A DNA stretch of 64,000 nt, from positions 178,926-242,925 of the forward strand of contig CAWHKV010000006.1 in NCBI GenBank assembly GCA_963830175.1, read 5' to 3'. The notes beneath the pieces were generated by a model. That model searched no databases. It saw nothing but the letters and a program-made list of their open reading frames with translations, and was not told the origin of the DNA. Position 1 is the first letter of the stretch; the number at the start of each line of letters is the position of its first letter. Of this stretch, positions 1 to 10,063 are shown one piece after another. The position numbers and the translations under genes were made by a program. The stretch comes from JBBRBB01 sp963830175. Lineage in GTDB: Bacteria > Bacteroidota > Bacteroidia > Chitinophagales > Chitinophagaceae.

Positions 1-1118
1 GATACAATAGCTGGTGCAAAACTTGCCCCATCTAATTTACCATAACCAGACAAGGGGCCTTTAATACCTGCGATATCTTTTATAGTAGGCATAAAATCAG
101 TAAGATCGATTAGTATATTAGATGTTGCACCTTTTGGAATTCTGCTCGGCCCATAAACAATCATAGGTACATTGGTGCCAGGCTCGGTAGTTTCTCCTTT
201 ACCACCAGGAACACTGAAACCATTAAATAAAGAAGTGATTTGAGGCGGTGTTCCGTTATCTGCAAAGTACATTACAACAGTATTTCTTAATAAGCCTGAC
301 GTGTTCATGTAATCAATTATCTGCCCTATTTTTTTATCATGGTACTTAACCATAGAAGGAAAAAACTTTGTATTAGATTTTGAAGTATCCCATCCTGCAT
401 ATTCCGGATCATCGGGTGTTGGTTGAAAGGGACCGTGACAGGTGATCATAGAATAAAAAGCGATAAAAGGTTTACTACCAGACTTTGCACTATCCATAAA
501 ATTTAAAAGATACTGCGTAAACTTGTCTTCAGAATATACACCATCAGTTTGTTCGGTTGGCAGGTAATCACCATCCTGGTATATGCGTGCGCTTTTATAA
601 CGGTTTCCTTCTTCACTTGCGCTGTTTTGAAAAGGTTGCCAAACGGCGTATTTATCCCAGCCGAAAGACCTGATAGATGCATCGCCGCCACCCAACTGCC
701 ATTTACCAGCATAACAGGTTGCATAGCCATTGTCTTTAAGCATATTGGCGAAGGTTTTATTATCTGTGCTCATATAATTCCACTCGGTGTAATTCCTGAA
801 ATTATATTTACCCGTAAACAACATTAACCTGCTGGGGCAACAAATTGGACCAGCATGGCATTCTGTAAAGCGTTTGCCGTTTTGTGCCATTCGGTCAATA
901 TTGGGGGTTGAATAGGATTGCCCGCCATCACAGGATGGAATTTCATATCCAACATCATCTCCAAATAAAATAAGAATGTTAGGTTGCCCCCCTGCAGTAC
1001 CAGTTAAGCGTTGATCACTTTCTTCAGCCGGTTCAATTTCATTTATATCTTTTTTGCAACTGGTAGTCAGAATTACAAAACAAAAAAAAGCAGTTAATAA
1101 ACGTAAGTATGTTCTCAT
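1..1118 (-). CDS. Sulfatase (family S1), lipoprotein, 3' end outside window
   Basis: Hydrolyses sulfate esters, probably on sulfated glycans, at the cell surface or in the periplasm. The start codon is the complement of 1116-1118. The N-terminus is a lipoprotein signal ending in L-T-T-S-C (Cys21). A metal-binding Asp pair follows (GDDVG, about residues 53-57), then the sulfatase signature C-C-P-S-R at residues 93-97, where Cys93 is the residue converted to formylglycine, and a downstream A-D-N-G-T-P motif. The gene runs off the left edge after about 372 codons, so the C-terminal subdomain is not visible. An ECF sigma gene lies 123 bases upstream on the same strand. Family is certain; substrate is unknown, and no SusC/SusD pair is visible here. 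Confidence 0.93.
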   Translation of the reverse strand, partial: MRTYLRLLTAFFCFVILTTSCKKDINEIEPAEESDQRLTGTAGGQPNILILFGDDVGYEIPSCDGGQSYSTPNIDRMAQNGKRFTECHAGPICCPSRLMLFTGKYNFRNYTEWNYMSTDNKTFANMLKDNGYATCYAGKWQLGGGDASIRSFGWDKYAVWQPFQNSASEEGNRYKSARIYQDGDYLPTEQTDGVYSEDKFTQYLLNFMDSAKSGSKPFIAFYSMITCHGPFQPTPDDPEYAGWDTSKSNTKFFPSMVKYHDKKIGQIIDYMNTSGLLRNTVVMYFADNGTPPQITSLFNGFSVPGGKGETTEPGTNVPMIVYGPSRIPKGATSNILIDLTDFMPTIKDIAGIKGPLSGYGKLDGASFAPAIV

Positions 1119-1241
1119 AGCAGGTTTTTCTATTCAGGTGCTAAAAATATACACAATTTTTTTAGGAACAAAGTACTCGAAGGTGAGTAAAGGCAAAAAA
1201 ATAGCCGGTATAACCGGCCATTTATATAAAATTAAATTTAA

Positions 1242-1826
1242 TTAAAGACTGATATGTTTCTCTAACATCATTTTACGAAGGTTTATCAAACCATAACGCA
1301 TTCTTCCTAAGGCAGTATTAATACTACAATTGGTTGCCTCAGCAATTTCTTTAAAGCTAAGGTCGCCAAAATGCTTTAAAATAATTACTTCACGTTGTTC
1401 CTCAGGTAATTTTTGCAACATCTGGTGCACCCTGTCATAACTCTGGGTCTTTATGATCTTGTGTTCTGCATTGTCGTTTACAACTACATGCACAATTTCA
1501 AAAATGTCTTTATTGTCGTGGGTAACAATGGAGGGTGTGCGTTTTACTTTGCGGAAATGATCAACACAAAGGTTATGGGCTATGCGTATTGCCCAGGGAA
1601 GAAACTTACCTTCTTCGTTGTATCTCCTTCCTCTTAAGGTATCAATGATCTTTAAAAAAGTGTCCTGGAAAATATCCTCAGCGAGGTATTTATCTTTTAC
1701 TAAAAACAAAATGGAACTGAAAAGCTTGTCTTTATACCGGTTTATCAGCATCTCCAATGCATTGGAATTGCCTTCCTGGAAAGACAGAATTAATTCGGTG
1801 TCACTTAGTGTGTTATAGGTAGTCAT
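1242..1826 (-). CDS. RNA polymerase sigma factor, ECF subfamily
   Basis: A 194-residue sigma-70-family factor of the extracytoplasmic-function type. Region 2 is visible around residues 22-90, with the core-binding/-10 helix A-E-D-I-F-Q-D-T-F, and region 4 around 135-190 with L-P-E-E-Q-R-E-V and a helix-turn-helix (F-K-E-I-A-E-A-T). Length is normal for the family. No anti-sigma (FecR or zinc-finger type) gene adjoins it; the next gene on the strand is a sulfatase, so control by an anti-sigma encoded elsewhere or by expression level is likely. A 10-base inverted repeat sits directly upstream of the start codon and may be involved in regulation (inference). Confidence 0.93.
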   Translation of the reverse strand: MTTYNTLSDTELILSFQEGNSNALEMLINRYKDKLFSSILFLVKDKYLAEDIFQDTFLKIIDTLRGRRYNEEGKFLPWAIRIAHNLCVDHFRKVKRTPSIVTHDNKDIFEIVHVVVNDNAEHKIIKTQSYDRVHQMLQKLPEEQREVIILKHFGDLSFKEIAEATNCSINTALGRMRYGLINLRKMMLEKHISL

Positions 1827-2141
1827 AGATTGTTGCCTGATTTACAGGAGTGTTATCGTTAAAAAATACTTAGAAATCGAAAGTAAATTTTGGAAGAATA
1901 GGCAACAATTTTATTTGAATGTTGATATGAAATTAAACCTTTTTTCAGTTCAATCAAATGCAATATGTAAAAAAAAAGTAAAAACTCTTGTAGATGTACA
2001 ATAAATATTCTGACTTATTAATGCTCATTTCGGATAGGCTTATTCCCATCAATTGATTATTTATGCACAGTTTTAAAACTTCGCCAATCCTTTACCTTAT
2101 GGTATGGGCTTTGAATATTCATCCTTAGTTTCGCAAAAATC
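1827..2141. other. Divergent intergenic region, sigma factor / uvrA
   Basis: This 315-base spacer separates the leftward sigma gene from rightward uvrA. Apart from the inverted repeat near the sigma gene it is AT-rich. A TAGTTTCG box about ten bases before the uvrA start resembles the Bacteroidota TAnnTTTG element with one mismatch; a matching upstream TTTG box at the right distance is not evident. No open reading frame of note was seen. Confidence 0.5.
1829..1909. repeat. Inverted repeat upstream of the ECF sigma gene
   Basis: The arms 1829-1838 (ATTGTTGCCT) and 1900-1909 (AGGCAACAAT) are perfect reverse complements separated by 61 bases. The proximal arm begins two bases from the sigma start codon, so in the sigma mRNA leader the arms could pair and hide the start, or they could be operator half-sites. 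Function is not known. Confidence 0.5.
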
Positions 2142-4985
2142 ATGGGTAAAACAAGTACGGCTAAGCGAACGTCAAAGGCAAAGCCAGCAAAGGTTTCAGG
2201 AGATACAGATGCTATATTTATTAAGGGTGCCAGGGTTCATAATTTAAAAGATGTTACTGTTTCTTTTCCGCGCAATAAATTCATTGTAGTAACTGGGGTC
2301 TCTGGCAGTGGCAAATCATCCCTTACCATAAATACGCTTTTTGCTGAAGGTCAGCGCAGGTATGCTGAAAGCCTGAGCGCCTATGTTCGGCAGTTCATGA
2401 GCCGAATGGTTAAGCCCGATGTAGACTACATTAAAGGTCTTTGCCCGGCCATTGCCATAGAGCAAAAAGTTATTACACGCACGCCCCGCAGTACTGTGGG
2501 CAGTATGACTGAAATTTACGATTACCTGAGGTTGTTGTTTGCAAGAACAGGAAAAACCATATCACCGATTAGCGGAAGAGAAGTAAAGAAAGATGATGTT
2601 ACCGATGTTGTTAAAGCCGTACAGCAGCAGGCTAAGGGAACCAAAGTTGTTATACTTGCCCTGTTTAAGCAACACGCAAACCGGGAAATTCGGGAAGAGT
2701 TAAATGTATTGCTTCAAAAAGGTTTTTCACGTTTATATATACGCCACCCCGATAAAAATGCCGGGGAAATTTTTGATATTGAAGACCTGGCAAATTCAGG
2801 GAATGATGAACTGGCAAAAACAATTCATCCATCGCACACCTATATCTTAATTGACAGGATTATTGTAAAAAATTTTGATGAAGATGACCTTCACCGGCTG
2901 GCAGATTCCATAAACACGGCTTTTTATGAAGGCGAGAGTGATATGTATCTTGAAATGAATGGTGCAGAACTTTTGCACTTCAGCAACCGGTTTGAGTTAG
3001 ATGGAATTGTATTTGAAGAACCCACATCCAACCTTTTCTCCTTTAATAACCCTTTTGGTGCCTGCCCAACCTGCGAGGGTTTCAGTCTCGTACTGGGTAT
3101 AGATCCAGACCTGGTAATTCCAGATAAGAGGCTAAGTGTTTATGAAGGCGCTGTTGCACCCTGGAAAGGTGAAAAGTTGGGTTTATGGAAAGAACAATTT
3201 ATCAGGCATGCTAGATCAATAGATTTTCCCGTGCACAAACCGGTGGCAGATTTGCTTCCCTACCAGTTAGACCAGTTATGGAAGGGATCTGGACGGGCGC
3301 TTGGCATAAACGATTTTTTTAAAGAAGTAGAACAAAACTTATATAAAGTGCAATACCGGGTGCTATTAAGCAGGTATCGCGGAAAAACCCTTTGCCCCGA
3401 TTGTAATGGATTTAGGCTTAGGAAAGAAGCCTTATATGTGCAGGTGCAAAACAAGCACATCGGTGAACTTTGCGAAATGCCCATAAAGGATCTGCTACTG
3501 TGGTTCGAACATTTAAATTTATCTGAGAATGACCAGTTTATAAGCAAACGTATTTTACTCGAATTAAATCAGCGCCTGCAAACTTTGCATCATGTTGGGC
3601 TCGGTTATTTAACGCTTAACCGGTTGGCCAATTCGCTAAGTGGTGGCGAAAGCCAGCGTATTCAATTAACCCGCAGCCTTGGCAGCAACCTCACCAATTC
3701 ATTATATATTCTCGATGAACCCTCCATAGGTTTACATTCCCGGGATACGGAAAACCTGATCATTGTTCTCAAACAATTAAGGGATGCCGGCAATACAGTG
3801 GTGGTTGTAGAGCATGACGAAATGATGATGCGTGAAGCCGACCATATTATTGATATGGGTCCCCTGGCATCCCACCTCGGGGGTGAAGTGGTTGCTCAGG
3901 GTGATTATGAAGAGATTATTGCCAACCCCGATAGCCTTACAGGAAAATACTTGAGTGGCGCACTTCAAATAGCCGTTCCTGCAACAACAAGAAAGTTTAA
4001 AAGAAGCATTAAGGTTGAAGGGGCCCGACAGAATAACTTAAAAGACATAGACGTAGAATTTCCATTAAATGTGCTATGCGTGGTAAGTGGTGTAAGTGGC
4101 AGCGGAAAAACAACGCTCGTTAAACAGATACTATACCCTGCCTTGCGCAAAGCCAAAGGAGAGTTTGGTGACAAGGCCGGATTTCACCGGGCTTTGTCAG
4201 GCGATATTGACATGATTGACCAGGTAGAAATGGTTGACCAGAACCCCATTGGTAAGTCCAGCAGAAGCAACCCGGTGACCTATATTAAAGCATACGACCA
4301 GATAAGAGACCTCTTTTCTAACATGCCTGTATCAAAAATGCGGGGTTTCCAGGCTAAACACTTTTCATTTAATGTAGATGGGGGCCGCTGTGATGCCTGC
4401 AAGGGTGAAGGAGAGCAATTGGTTGAAATGCAATTTCTTGCAGATATAAAACTTACCTGCGAGGTGTGCGGTGGAAAAAAGTTTAAGGAAGAGGTACTCG
4501 AAGTACAGTACAAAAACAAAAATATTTATGATGTTTTAGAGATGAGCGTAGATGATGCCATTTCCTTTTTCAAAGAAGAAAAAGCATTGGCAAAAGCGCT
4601 TCTACCCCTGCAGGATGTTGGTTTAGGCTATATTAAGCTGGGTCAAAGCAGCGACACCCTTAGTGGTGGCGAGGCGCAACGGGTTAAGCTTGCATCCTTC
4701 CTCGGAAAAAGCAAGGCAAGCCAGAAAATGTTTTTCATTTTTGATGAACCCACGACTGGTTTGCACTTTCATGATATACAAAAATTGCTTGCATCTTTCA
4801 ATGCACTTATTCAGCAGGGGCACTCTATATTGGTAATAGAACATAATACAGACGTGATTAAAAGTGCAGACTGGGTAATTGACCTCGGACCTGAGGCCGG
4901 AGATGCAGGCGGCTACCTGGTTTTTGCGGGTACACCAGATGACCTTAGGGGAACAGCCGAAAGCCACACCGCAGGATTTATTTAA
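2142..4985 (+). CDS. uvrA: Excinuclease ABC subunit UvrA, variant with incomplete first zinc module
   Basis: DNA-damage recognition ATPase of nucleotide excision repair; a 947-residue protein, normal length. Two ABC modules are seen: Walker A GVSGSGKSS at residues 52-60, signature LSGGESQRI and DEPSIGLH in the first; GVSGSGKTT, LSGGEAQRV and DEPTTGLH in the second. The UvrB-binding and insertion regions are present (A-I-E-Q-K-V, P-R-S-T-V-G). The C-terminal zinc module is intact (C-D-A-C ... C-E-V-C). In the first zinc module only the distal pair C308/C311 remains; the proximal CxxC expected near residues 284-290 is replaced by E-L-D-G-type sequence. The N-terminus has a Lys/Ala-rich extension of about 20 residues. 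This may be a paralogue of a canonical UvrA elsewhere in the genome. Confidence 0.95.
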   Translation: MGKTSTAKRTSKAKPAKVSGDTDAIFIKGARVHNLKDVTVSFPRNKFIVVTGVSGSGKSSLTINTLFAEGQRRYAESLSAYVRQFMSRMVKPDVDYIKGLCPAIAIEQKVITRTPRSTVGSMTEIYDYLRLLFARTGKTISPISGREVKKDDVTDVVKAVQQQAKGTKVVILALFKQHANREIREELNVLLQKGFSRLYIRHPDKNAGEIFDIEDLANSGNDELAKTIHPSHTYILIDRIIVKNFDEDDLHRLADSINTAFYEGESDMYLEMNGAELLHFSNRFELDGIVFEEPTSNLFSFNNPFGACPTCEGFSLVLGIDPDLVIPDKRLSVYEGAVAPWKGEKLGLWKEQFIRHARSIDFPVHKPVADLLPYQLDQLWKGSGRALGINDFFKEVEQNLYKVQYRVLLSRYRGKTLCPDCNGFRLRKEALYVQVQNKHIGELCEMPIKDLLLWFEHLNLSENDQFISKRILLELNQRLQTLHHVGLGYLTLNRLANSLSGGESQRIQLTRSLGSNLTNSLYILDEPSIGLHSRDTENLIIVLKQLRDAGNTVVVVEHDEMMMREADHIIDMGPLASHLGGEVVAQGDYEEIIANPDSLTGKYLSGALQIAVPATTRKFKRSIKVEGARQNNLKDIDVEFPLNVLCVVSGVSGSGKTTLVKQILYPALRKAKGEFGDKAGFHRALSGDIDMIDQVEMVDQNPIGKSSRSNPVTYIKAYDQIRDLFSNMPVSKMRGFQAKHFSFNVDGGRCDACKGEGEQLVEMQFLADIKLTCEVCGGKKFKEEVLEVQYKNKNIYDVLEMSVDDAISFFKEEKALAKALLPLQDVGLGYIKLGQSSDTLSGGEAQRVKLASFLGKSKASQKMFFIFDEPTTGLHFHDIQKLLASFNALIQQGHSILVIEHNTDVIKSADWVIDLGPEAGDAGGYLVFAGTPDDLRGTAESHTAGFI

Positions 4986-5876
4986 TTAGCTGAAATCAGG
5001 TTAAAAAATGTACACAAAGGGGTAAAAAATAATTTGGTTATTATAATCTGCAAATCCCTTTTATTTGTATTTTCATTTCTGAATTAATTTTATATATTTT
5101 TACTCCCACACTCTTCCCCAAACTCCCTTTTTGATTTAATATAATCCGTTGCCTTTTTATGTTAAGAAATATACCCGGAATCAAGAGTGTTCTCCCTGTG
5201 CTGTTGTTTGCTGTATTGGGTGTAACTGCACCCTTAAAGTCAGATGCCCAGCCCAACTATTTACACAGCAATATTAAACGAACCATGCATTTCAGTATTA
5301 TGCATTAAACGACCTTGGAGCCTTTAAACAGGTACGATTACAGGCATCAGGTTCCTTTTTTCCGGAGTGGGCTTTTTTGGTAAATAACAATTATGGAATA
5401 TGCCCCGAGCCCGGTTGTGCAATATGGAGACATTACAATACCCAACGCGGTAACAATATCACCTTTAACAACTTTATTGCCCCAACCAGGCAGGTGCAGG
5501 GTATGGGCGCTTTATAATAAAAATGATTGGAATGCCGATTTCAAGGAGGCACTTCCTATCTTAACGCAGGTAACAAATGGCAGGTATTATACTTTTAATA
5601 TTACCAAATGGGCACAGAGGGATGATAGCCTGGAGGTGCTGGAAACCACTTACAACCCGGTTTCTATTATAAATGTTTCGAGGGTGCCAGTAACACCAAA
5701 CAACAATATGGCTGTTACAATTAAGGCAACCTTATCGGCTTCGCTCAGCGCATCAGAATACGTGTATGTAAGGTATTCCACCTAATTCTTCATTCACAAC
5801 ATCGACCCTTGTCGCCTTATCTGTTTCAGGGACAACATGGGAACAGCGCAAATACCTGCGCAGGCTACGGGCACTA

Positions 5877-8800
5877 ATGTACTATTATTATATTTTCAGC
5901 AGTCCAAAAACTGCCGCTCAACTGGCAACAGATGTATCTGCCTTCGGACAGCCCGGTTATGATTTGGCCACCCTAAATCTCAACAATAATAATAAAGCAA
6001 ACTACTCTTATGTGGTGGCTGCAAACCCTGTAATAGTAAATGCAACAGGTGGATTATCTACCGATACGTATGCAAATCTGAAGGGCGCCTTTGACGCAAT
6101 TAATGCAGGCTTACACACAGGCACCATCACTATAAATATTGTAGCGAACACTACCGAAACAGCAACTGCCAGTTTAAATGCAAGTGGCGTTGGGGCTGCT
6201 TCCTTTGCCACATTATCAATAACCCCAACGGGCAATGTAACCGTATCAGGGAGCATTGCAATAAATTCATTGGTTACCTTGGATGGTGCAGATAATGTTA
6301 CTATAGATGGGTTAAATACCGGTGGAAATTATTTGACATTTTCTAACACATCTACCGGAAGTGGAAATACGGCTACCATTAAATTGCAGGCAGATGCCAT
6401 TAATAATATCATTAGAAACTGTGCTATTTTGGGAAGCTCTACTATAGATGCAGGCTCAGCCGGTGGCAATCTTTGGTTTGCAACGGGTACAGTAACAGGG
6501 AACGATAATAATACGGTATCAAACTGTGATATCGGACCGGCAGGCAGCAATCTGCCTGCTACAGGTATTTATTTTTCTGGTACCTCTTCTTCCATTGAAA
6601 ACAATTTAATTACAGTTTCCAACTGTAACATTTACGACATCTTTGGTTCTTTATACAACAGTGCCGGTGTGTATATTGGAACAGGAAGCTCTGATATCAC
6701 ATTATCTAATAATAAATTTTACCAGACCTCCGCTAAAACCTACGGCACTACCAATAAACAATTAAGTGCCATCTGGATAAACAATACCACGGGAAAGTAC
6801 ACGGTTACGGGTAATACCATAGGTTATGCCTCTGCTTCGGCAATCGGCAAATATGTAGTGAATGGTTCTAGCAGTTGTAAATTCATTCCTATTTCTTTAT
6901 TAGTATCTAATACAGCAATTAGTACAATTCAAAACAACGTGATAGCCGCCATAGATTACAATTATACCGGTACCGTGGCCGTAACCTCTGGATCTGCATT
7001 ATTTTCTGCGATCTATGCAAGTGATGGGTATTTAAATGTAACTGGCAACACCATTGGTTCTACATCCGGAACTAATTCTATAAATATTACAACCTTAAAT
7101 ATTGGGGGAAATCTTGTGAGAGGCATAGGCATAGTTTCAACGGCTGCCAAAGGGCTTACAAATATTATACAGACCAATACTATAAGCAGTTTTACCATTA
7201 CAAGTGCCACCGCCGCTTATGGCAACAGTATGTATGCGGTGTATTTAGCAGGGGCAGGGGATTTTAGTGCCACCAATAATACCATAGGCAACAGTACTCC
7301 ATTTTCGCTTACTGCCGGAACCTCAGGAACTACAACCGGGTTCACTGAAATTATGGGGTTTTTTAGCCAGGCAACAGGCGCCGTTACCATAAGTACGAAT
7401 ACCCTTCAAAATGCTGCATCGTATGGCAATAACTCGAATTCACTTTTCTACGGAATAAATAATACGGGGGCTGCTACTACCTTAAATATTAATTCCAATA
7501 TTTTCACCAGTAATACTTTAGCCGGTCCCGGCTCGGGTGCAACCACCATTCATTTCTCGAATATTTTGAATCAGGGGTCTGTTACAAGTGCTATTAACAT
7601 TAATAGCAACATTGTAAATTCTCCTCAAATAACTGCCACCACTTTCAATGGCGGATTTGCATACGTTTTTATTTCAGCAGCTGCCGCTACGTGTACGAGT
7701 ACGATAAGCAACAACACTTTTTCGAGTGTAAATTTTTCGGGTTCAACGGGCAGTACAGGAAATTTTTATGGCATTTATCAGGGAGGTGCATCTGTTTCCG
7801 CGATCAATGGAAATATCACAGGAAACAATTTTAATAACATCAGCTTAAAATGTTCAGGAAGTATTTTTATTATTTATAACCATTACAAAGTGCCGTCTTC
7901 ACCAGCAGGTACAAAAGTTATTCAAAATAATATTATTACCACAGGTTTTACACGCTCAGTTGCCAGTAGCAGTACAGGGTTATTTTATATTTATTATGAT
8001 GATGAGCTTTCAGGCTCTAATGCGACAGAAACTTTTTCCGGGAATAACTTTTCAAATATTAATAACAATGCTGCCTCTACCGGGACCTTCAACGGTATTT
8101 TTTTCAGGGATGGCTCTGCAAGTCCTTATCCTATAAAATTTGTTTATAACAATACCACAAGTAATATTACCACCGGGGCAAGCAGCTCTGCTTCATCAAT
8201 ATTTGTTTTAAACTGGACGGGTGCTAACTCCGCATTTTATAATAACACAATAAGTAATATAAATGCAGCAAACATATTATATGTTTTATATTCTGGTTCA
8301 TCAACAACGAGTTTGGATGTTTATAACAACACCATTCAAACCGTAAATTCAACAGCGGGTAATTTGCATGCAATTAATTCAGCAGGGGGTACTTTATTAA
8401 ATTTTTATAATAACAATATTTATAATTTAACCTCAGTTGGATCGGAACTTTTCGGTTTGTACTTTACAGGTGGATCATCAGTAAATATTTACAAGAACAA
8501 AATTTACGATTTTACTTTAAATAATGCGGTATCTTCTTCCTTTGTGGATGGCATTAATATAAACGGTGGCATTACTTTTAATTTTTTCAATAACCTTATC
8601 GGTAATTTATATGCCCCAGTTGCCACCGGCACCAATGCGGTTGGTGGTATATATATACAAAGCTCATCTGTTACAATTAATGCTTACTATAATACTATAT
8701 ATTTAAACGCAACCAGTTCGGGAGTGAATTTCGGTTCAACAGCTTTTCAATGCCCTTCTACCGCAACTTTAACTTTGCGAAATAATATTATAGTGAACAA

Positions 8801-9308
8801 ATCGACGGCTAACGGAACTGGATTTACTGTAGCCTACAGAAGAACAAACACCACTCTTACCACATATACTTCATCATCTAACAATAACATTTTTTACTCC
8901 GGTGTGCCGGGTGCAAAAAACCTGATATTTTACGATGCCACCAACGCCGACCAATTTTTATATACATACCAGGCAAGGGTGTATGGCAGGGATAATAATT
9001 CTTCCACAGAAGATGTTCCTTTTATATCAACTGTAGGCAGCAACGCAAACTTTTTACACATTAGCGCAAGTTCTCCTACCCATGCGGAGCGCGGCGCTTT
9101 ACCCATTTCAGGATATACAGATGATTACGATAACCAGGCAAGGGACAATACAGCACCGGATATCGGTGCAGATGAATTTACCAGTACCGTAGTAAGTTGT
9201 TTTAAACCGGTAAACATTTATACCTCTGTCGTGGGCAGTACAACTGCTACGATTACGTGGTCGGTGCCATTAACAGGTTCACCATCAGTCTTACCAGTAC
9301 GAGATTAG
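5877..9308 (+). CDS. Giant T9SS protein, beta-helix fragment
   Basis: The longest unbroken piece of the N-terminal half, 1,143 codons. The ATG at 5877 is not a true start, because coding sequence of the same gene precedes it in other frames back to the signal peptide at 5159. It is dominated by short repeats with Asn ladders (N-N-T-I, N-N-I-I, S-N-N) and G-I-Y/G-I-F turns, as in right-handed parallel beta-helix proteins, and ends the helix with D-I-G-A-D-E-F, a common closing motif of such proteins. A Cys-Phe-Lys-Pro linker then opens an FN3 domain that is interrupted by the shift near 9290. Sequence is continuous for 3.4 kb without a stop, which argues for a functional gene. Confidence 0.75.
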   Translation: MYYYYIFSSPKTAAQLATDVSAFGQPGYDLATLNLNNNNKANYSYVVAANPVIVNATGGLSTDTYANLKGAFDAINAGLHTGTITINIVANTTETATASLNASGVGAASFATLSITPTGNVTVSGSIAINSLVTLDGADNVTIDGLNTGGNYLTFSNTSTGSGNTATIKLQADAINNIIRNCAILGSSTIDAGSAGGNLWFATGTVTGNDNNTVSNCDIGPAGSNLPATGIYFSGTSSSIENNLITVSNCNIYDIFGSLYNSAGVYIGTGSSDITLSNNKFYQTSAKTYGTTNKQLSAIWINNTTGKYTVTGNTIGYASASAIGKYVVNGSSSCKFIPISLLVSNTAISTIQNNVIAAIDYNYTGTVAVTSGSALFSAIYASDGYLNVTGNTIGSTSGTNSINITTLNIGGNLVRGIGIVSTAAKGLTNIIQTNTISSFTITSATAAYGNSMYAVYLAGAGDFSATNNTIGNSTPFSLTAGTSGTTTGFTEIMGFFSQATGAVTISTNTLQNAASYGNNSNSLFYGINNTGAATTLNINSNIFTSNTLAGPGSGATTIHFSNILNQGSVTSAININSNIVNSPQITATTFNGGFAYVFISAAAATCTSTISNNTFSSVNFSGSTGSTGNFYGIYQGGASVSAINGNITGNNFNNISLKCSGSIFIIYNHYKVPSSPAGTKVIQNNIITTGFTRSVASSSTGLFYIYYDDELSGSNATETFSGNNFSNINNNAASTGTFNGIFFRDGSASPYPIKFVYNNTTSNITTGASSSASSIFVLNWTGANSAFYNNTISNINAANILYVLYSGSSTTSLDVYNNTIQTVNSTAGNLHAINSAGGTLLNFYNNNIYNLTSVGSELFGLYFTGGSSVNIYKNKIYDFTLNNAVSSSFVDGININGGITFNFFNNLIGNLYAPVATGTNAVGGIYIQSSSVTINAYYNTIYLNATSSGVNFGSTAFQCPSTATLTLRNNIIVNKSTANGTGFTVAYRRTNTTLTTYTSSSNNNIFYSGVPGAKNLIFYDATNADQFLYTYQARVYGRDNNSSTEDVPFISTVGSNANFLHISASSPTHAERGALPISGYTDDYDNQARDNTAPDIGADEFTSTVVSCFKPVNIYTSVVGSTTATITWSVPLTGSPSVLPVRD

Positions 9309-10063
9309 AACAAGTGGCTATGGTGGTTCAGGGGCAACAGGTTTGGTTACCAGCGGAACATCGGCAACCACGTCTGCAAACGCAACCGGCCTTACTGCAC
9401 AAACAACTTATTATGTTTTTGTTAGAAGTGATTGTGGTGGAAGCAATTATAGCTTATGGGCGGGGGCTTACCAGTTCACCACTGCTTGTGGACTTCTTTC
9501 TATTCCATTATGTAGAAGATTTTGTTCAGGCTACCACCAACTTTCCACCTGCCTGTTGGACAAGAAATAACACAACCTTCTTAATAGGCTCATTAGTGAA
9601 TGGTTATGCAGGACCTAGTTGGGTTCTGCTAAGTTTGATTTTTACAATGCTTCTTCTGGGACGATATTAGATTTAACTACTCCAAGTTACTCCTTTCATC
9701 GAGGTTTTTATCAATTAAGTTTATGTAGAAGCTTATACTGCATATAGTACATCCACCGATTCTTTAGCTGTATTTGTAATTCTACTAATAGTGGCACTTC
9801 ATATACCCGGCTCACAATTTATATAGGGAATTACAACAACGGTGCTGGCTTTTTAAATACTGCTGGAACTTCCACTACTGCCTTTAATCCATCCACGCTT
9901 CTTGGTGGCACTACAAAGACTATTATCCTTCCTATAGGTACTGACAGGCTAATATTCAGAGGCTATGCAGGTAATTGGAAATAATCTATATATTGATAGC
10001 ATATAAAGTTGCCTTTACTCCAAGCGCCTCAACAGATTATTTTAGAACCATAGCTACAGGAAA
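9309..10063 (+). other. Frameshifted middle of the giant T9SS gene (FN3 and MAM-like segment)
   Basis: No single frame is open, but translation hopping between frames gives continuous homologous protein. First the rest of an FN3 domain (Y-E-I-R-T-S-G-Y, then T-T-Y-Y-V-F-V-R-S-D-C). Then a jelly-roll type segment: Y-V-E-D-F-V-Q-A, P-P-A-C-W-T, G-S-A-K-F-D-F-Y-N-A, I-Y-I-G-N-Y-N-N-G-A-G-F and L-I-F-R-G-Y-A-G-N. At least five single-base indels are needed over about 750 bases, the densest run in the window. Confidence 0.6.

Noticed and set aside
1054..1245. Short rightward open frame between sulfatase and sigma genes
   Set aside because: It overlaps the signal peptide of the sulfatase on the other strand and has Lys-rich chance composition.
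5877..5900. ATG 5877 as the start of a separate gene
   Set aside because: Coding sequence of the same protein precedes it in other frames, and a signal peptide starts at 5159.
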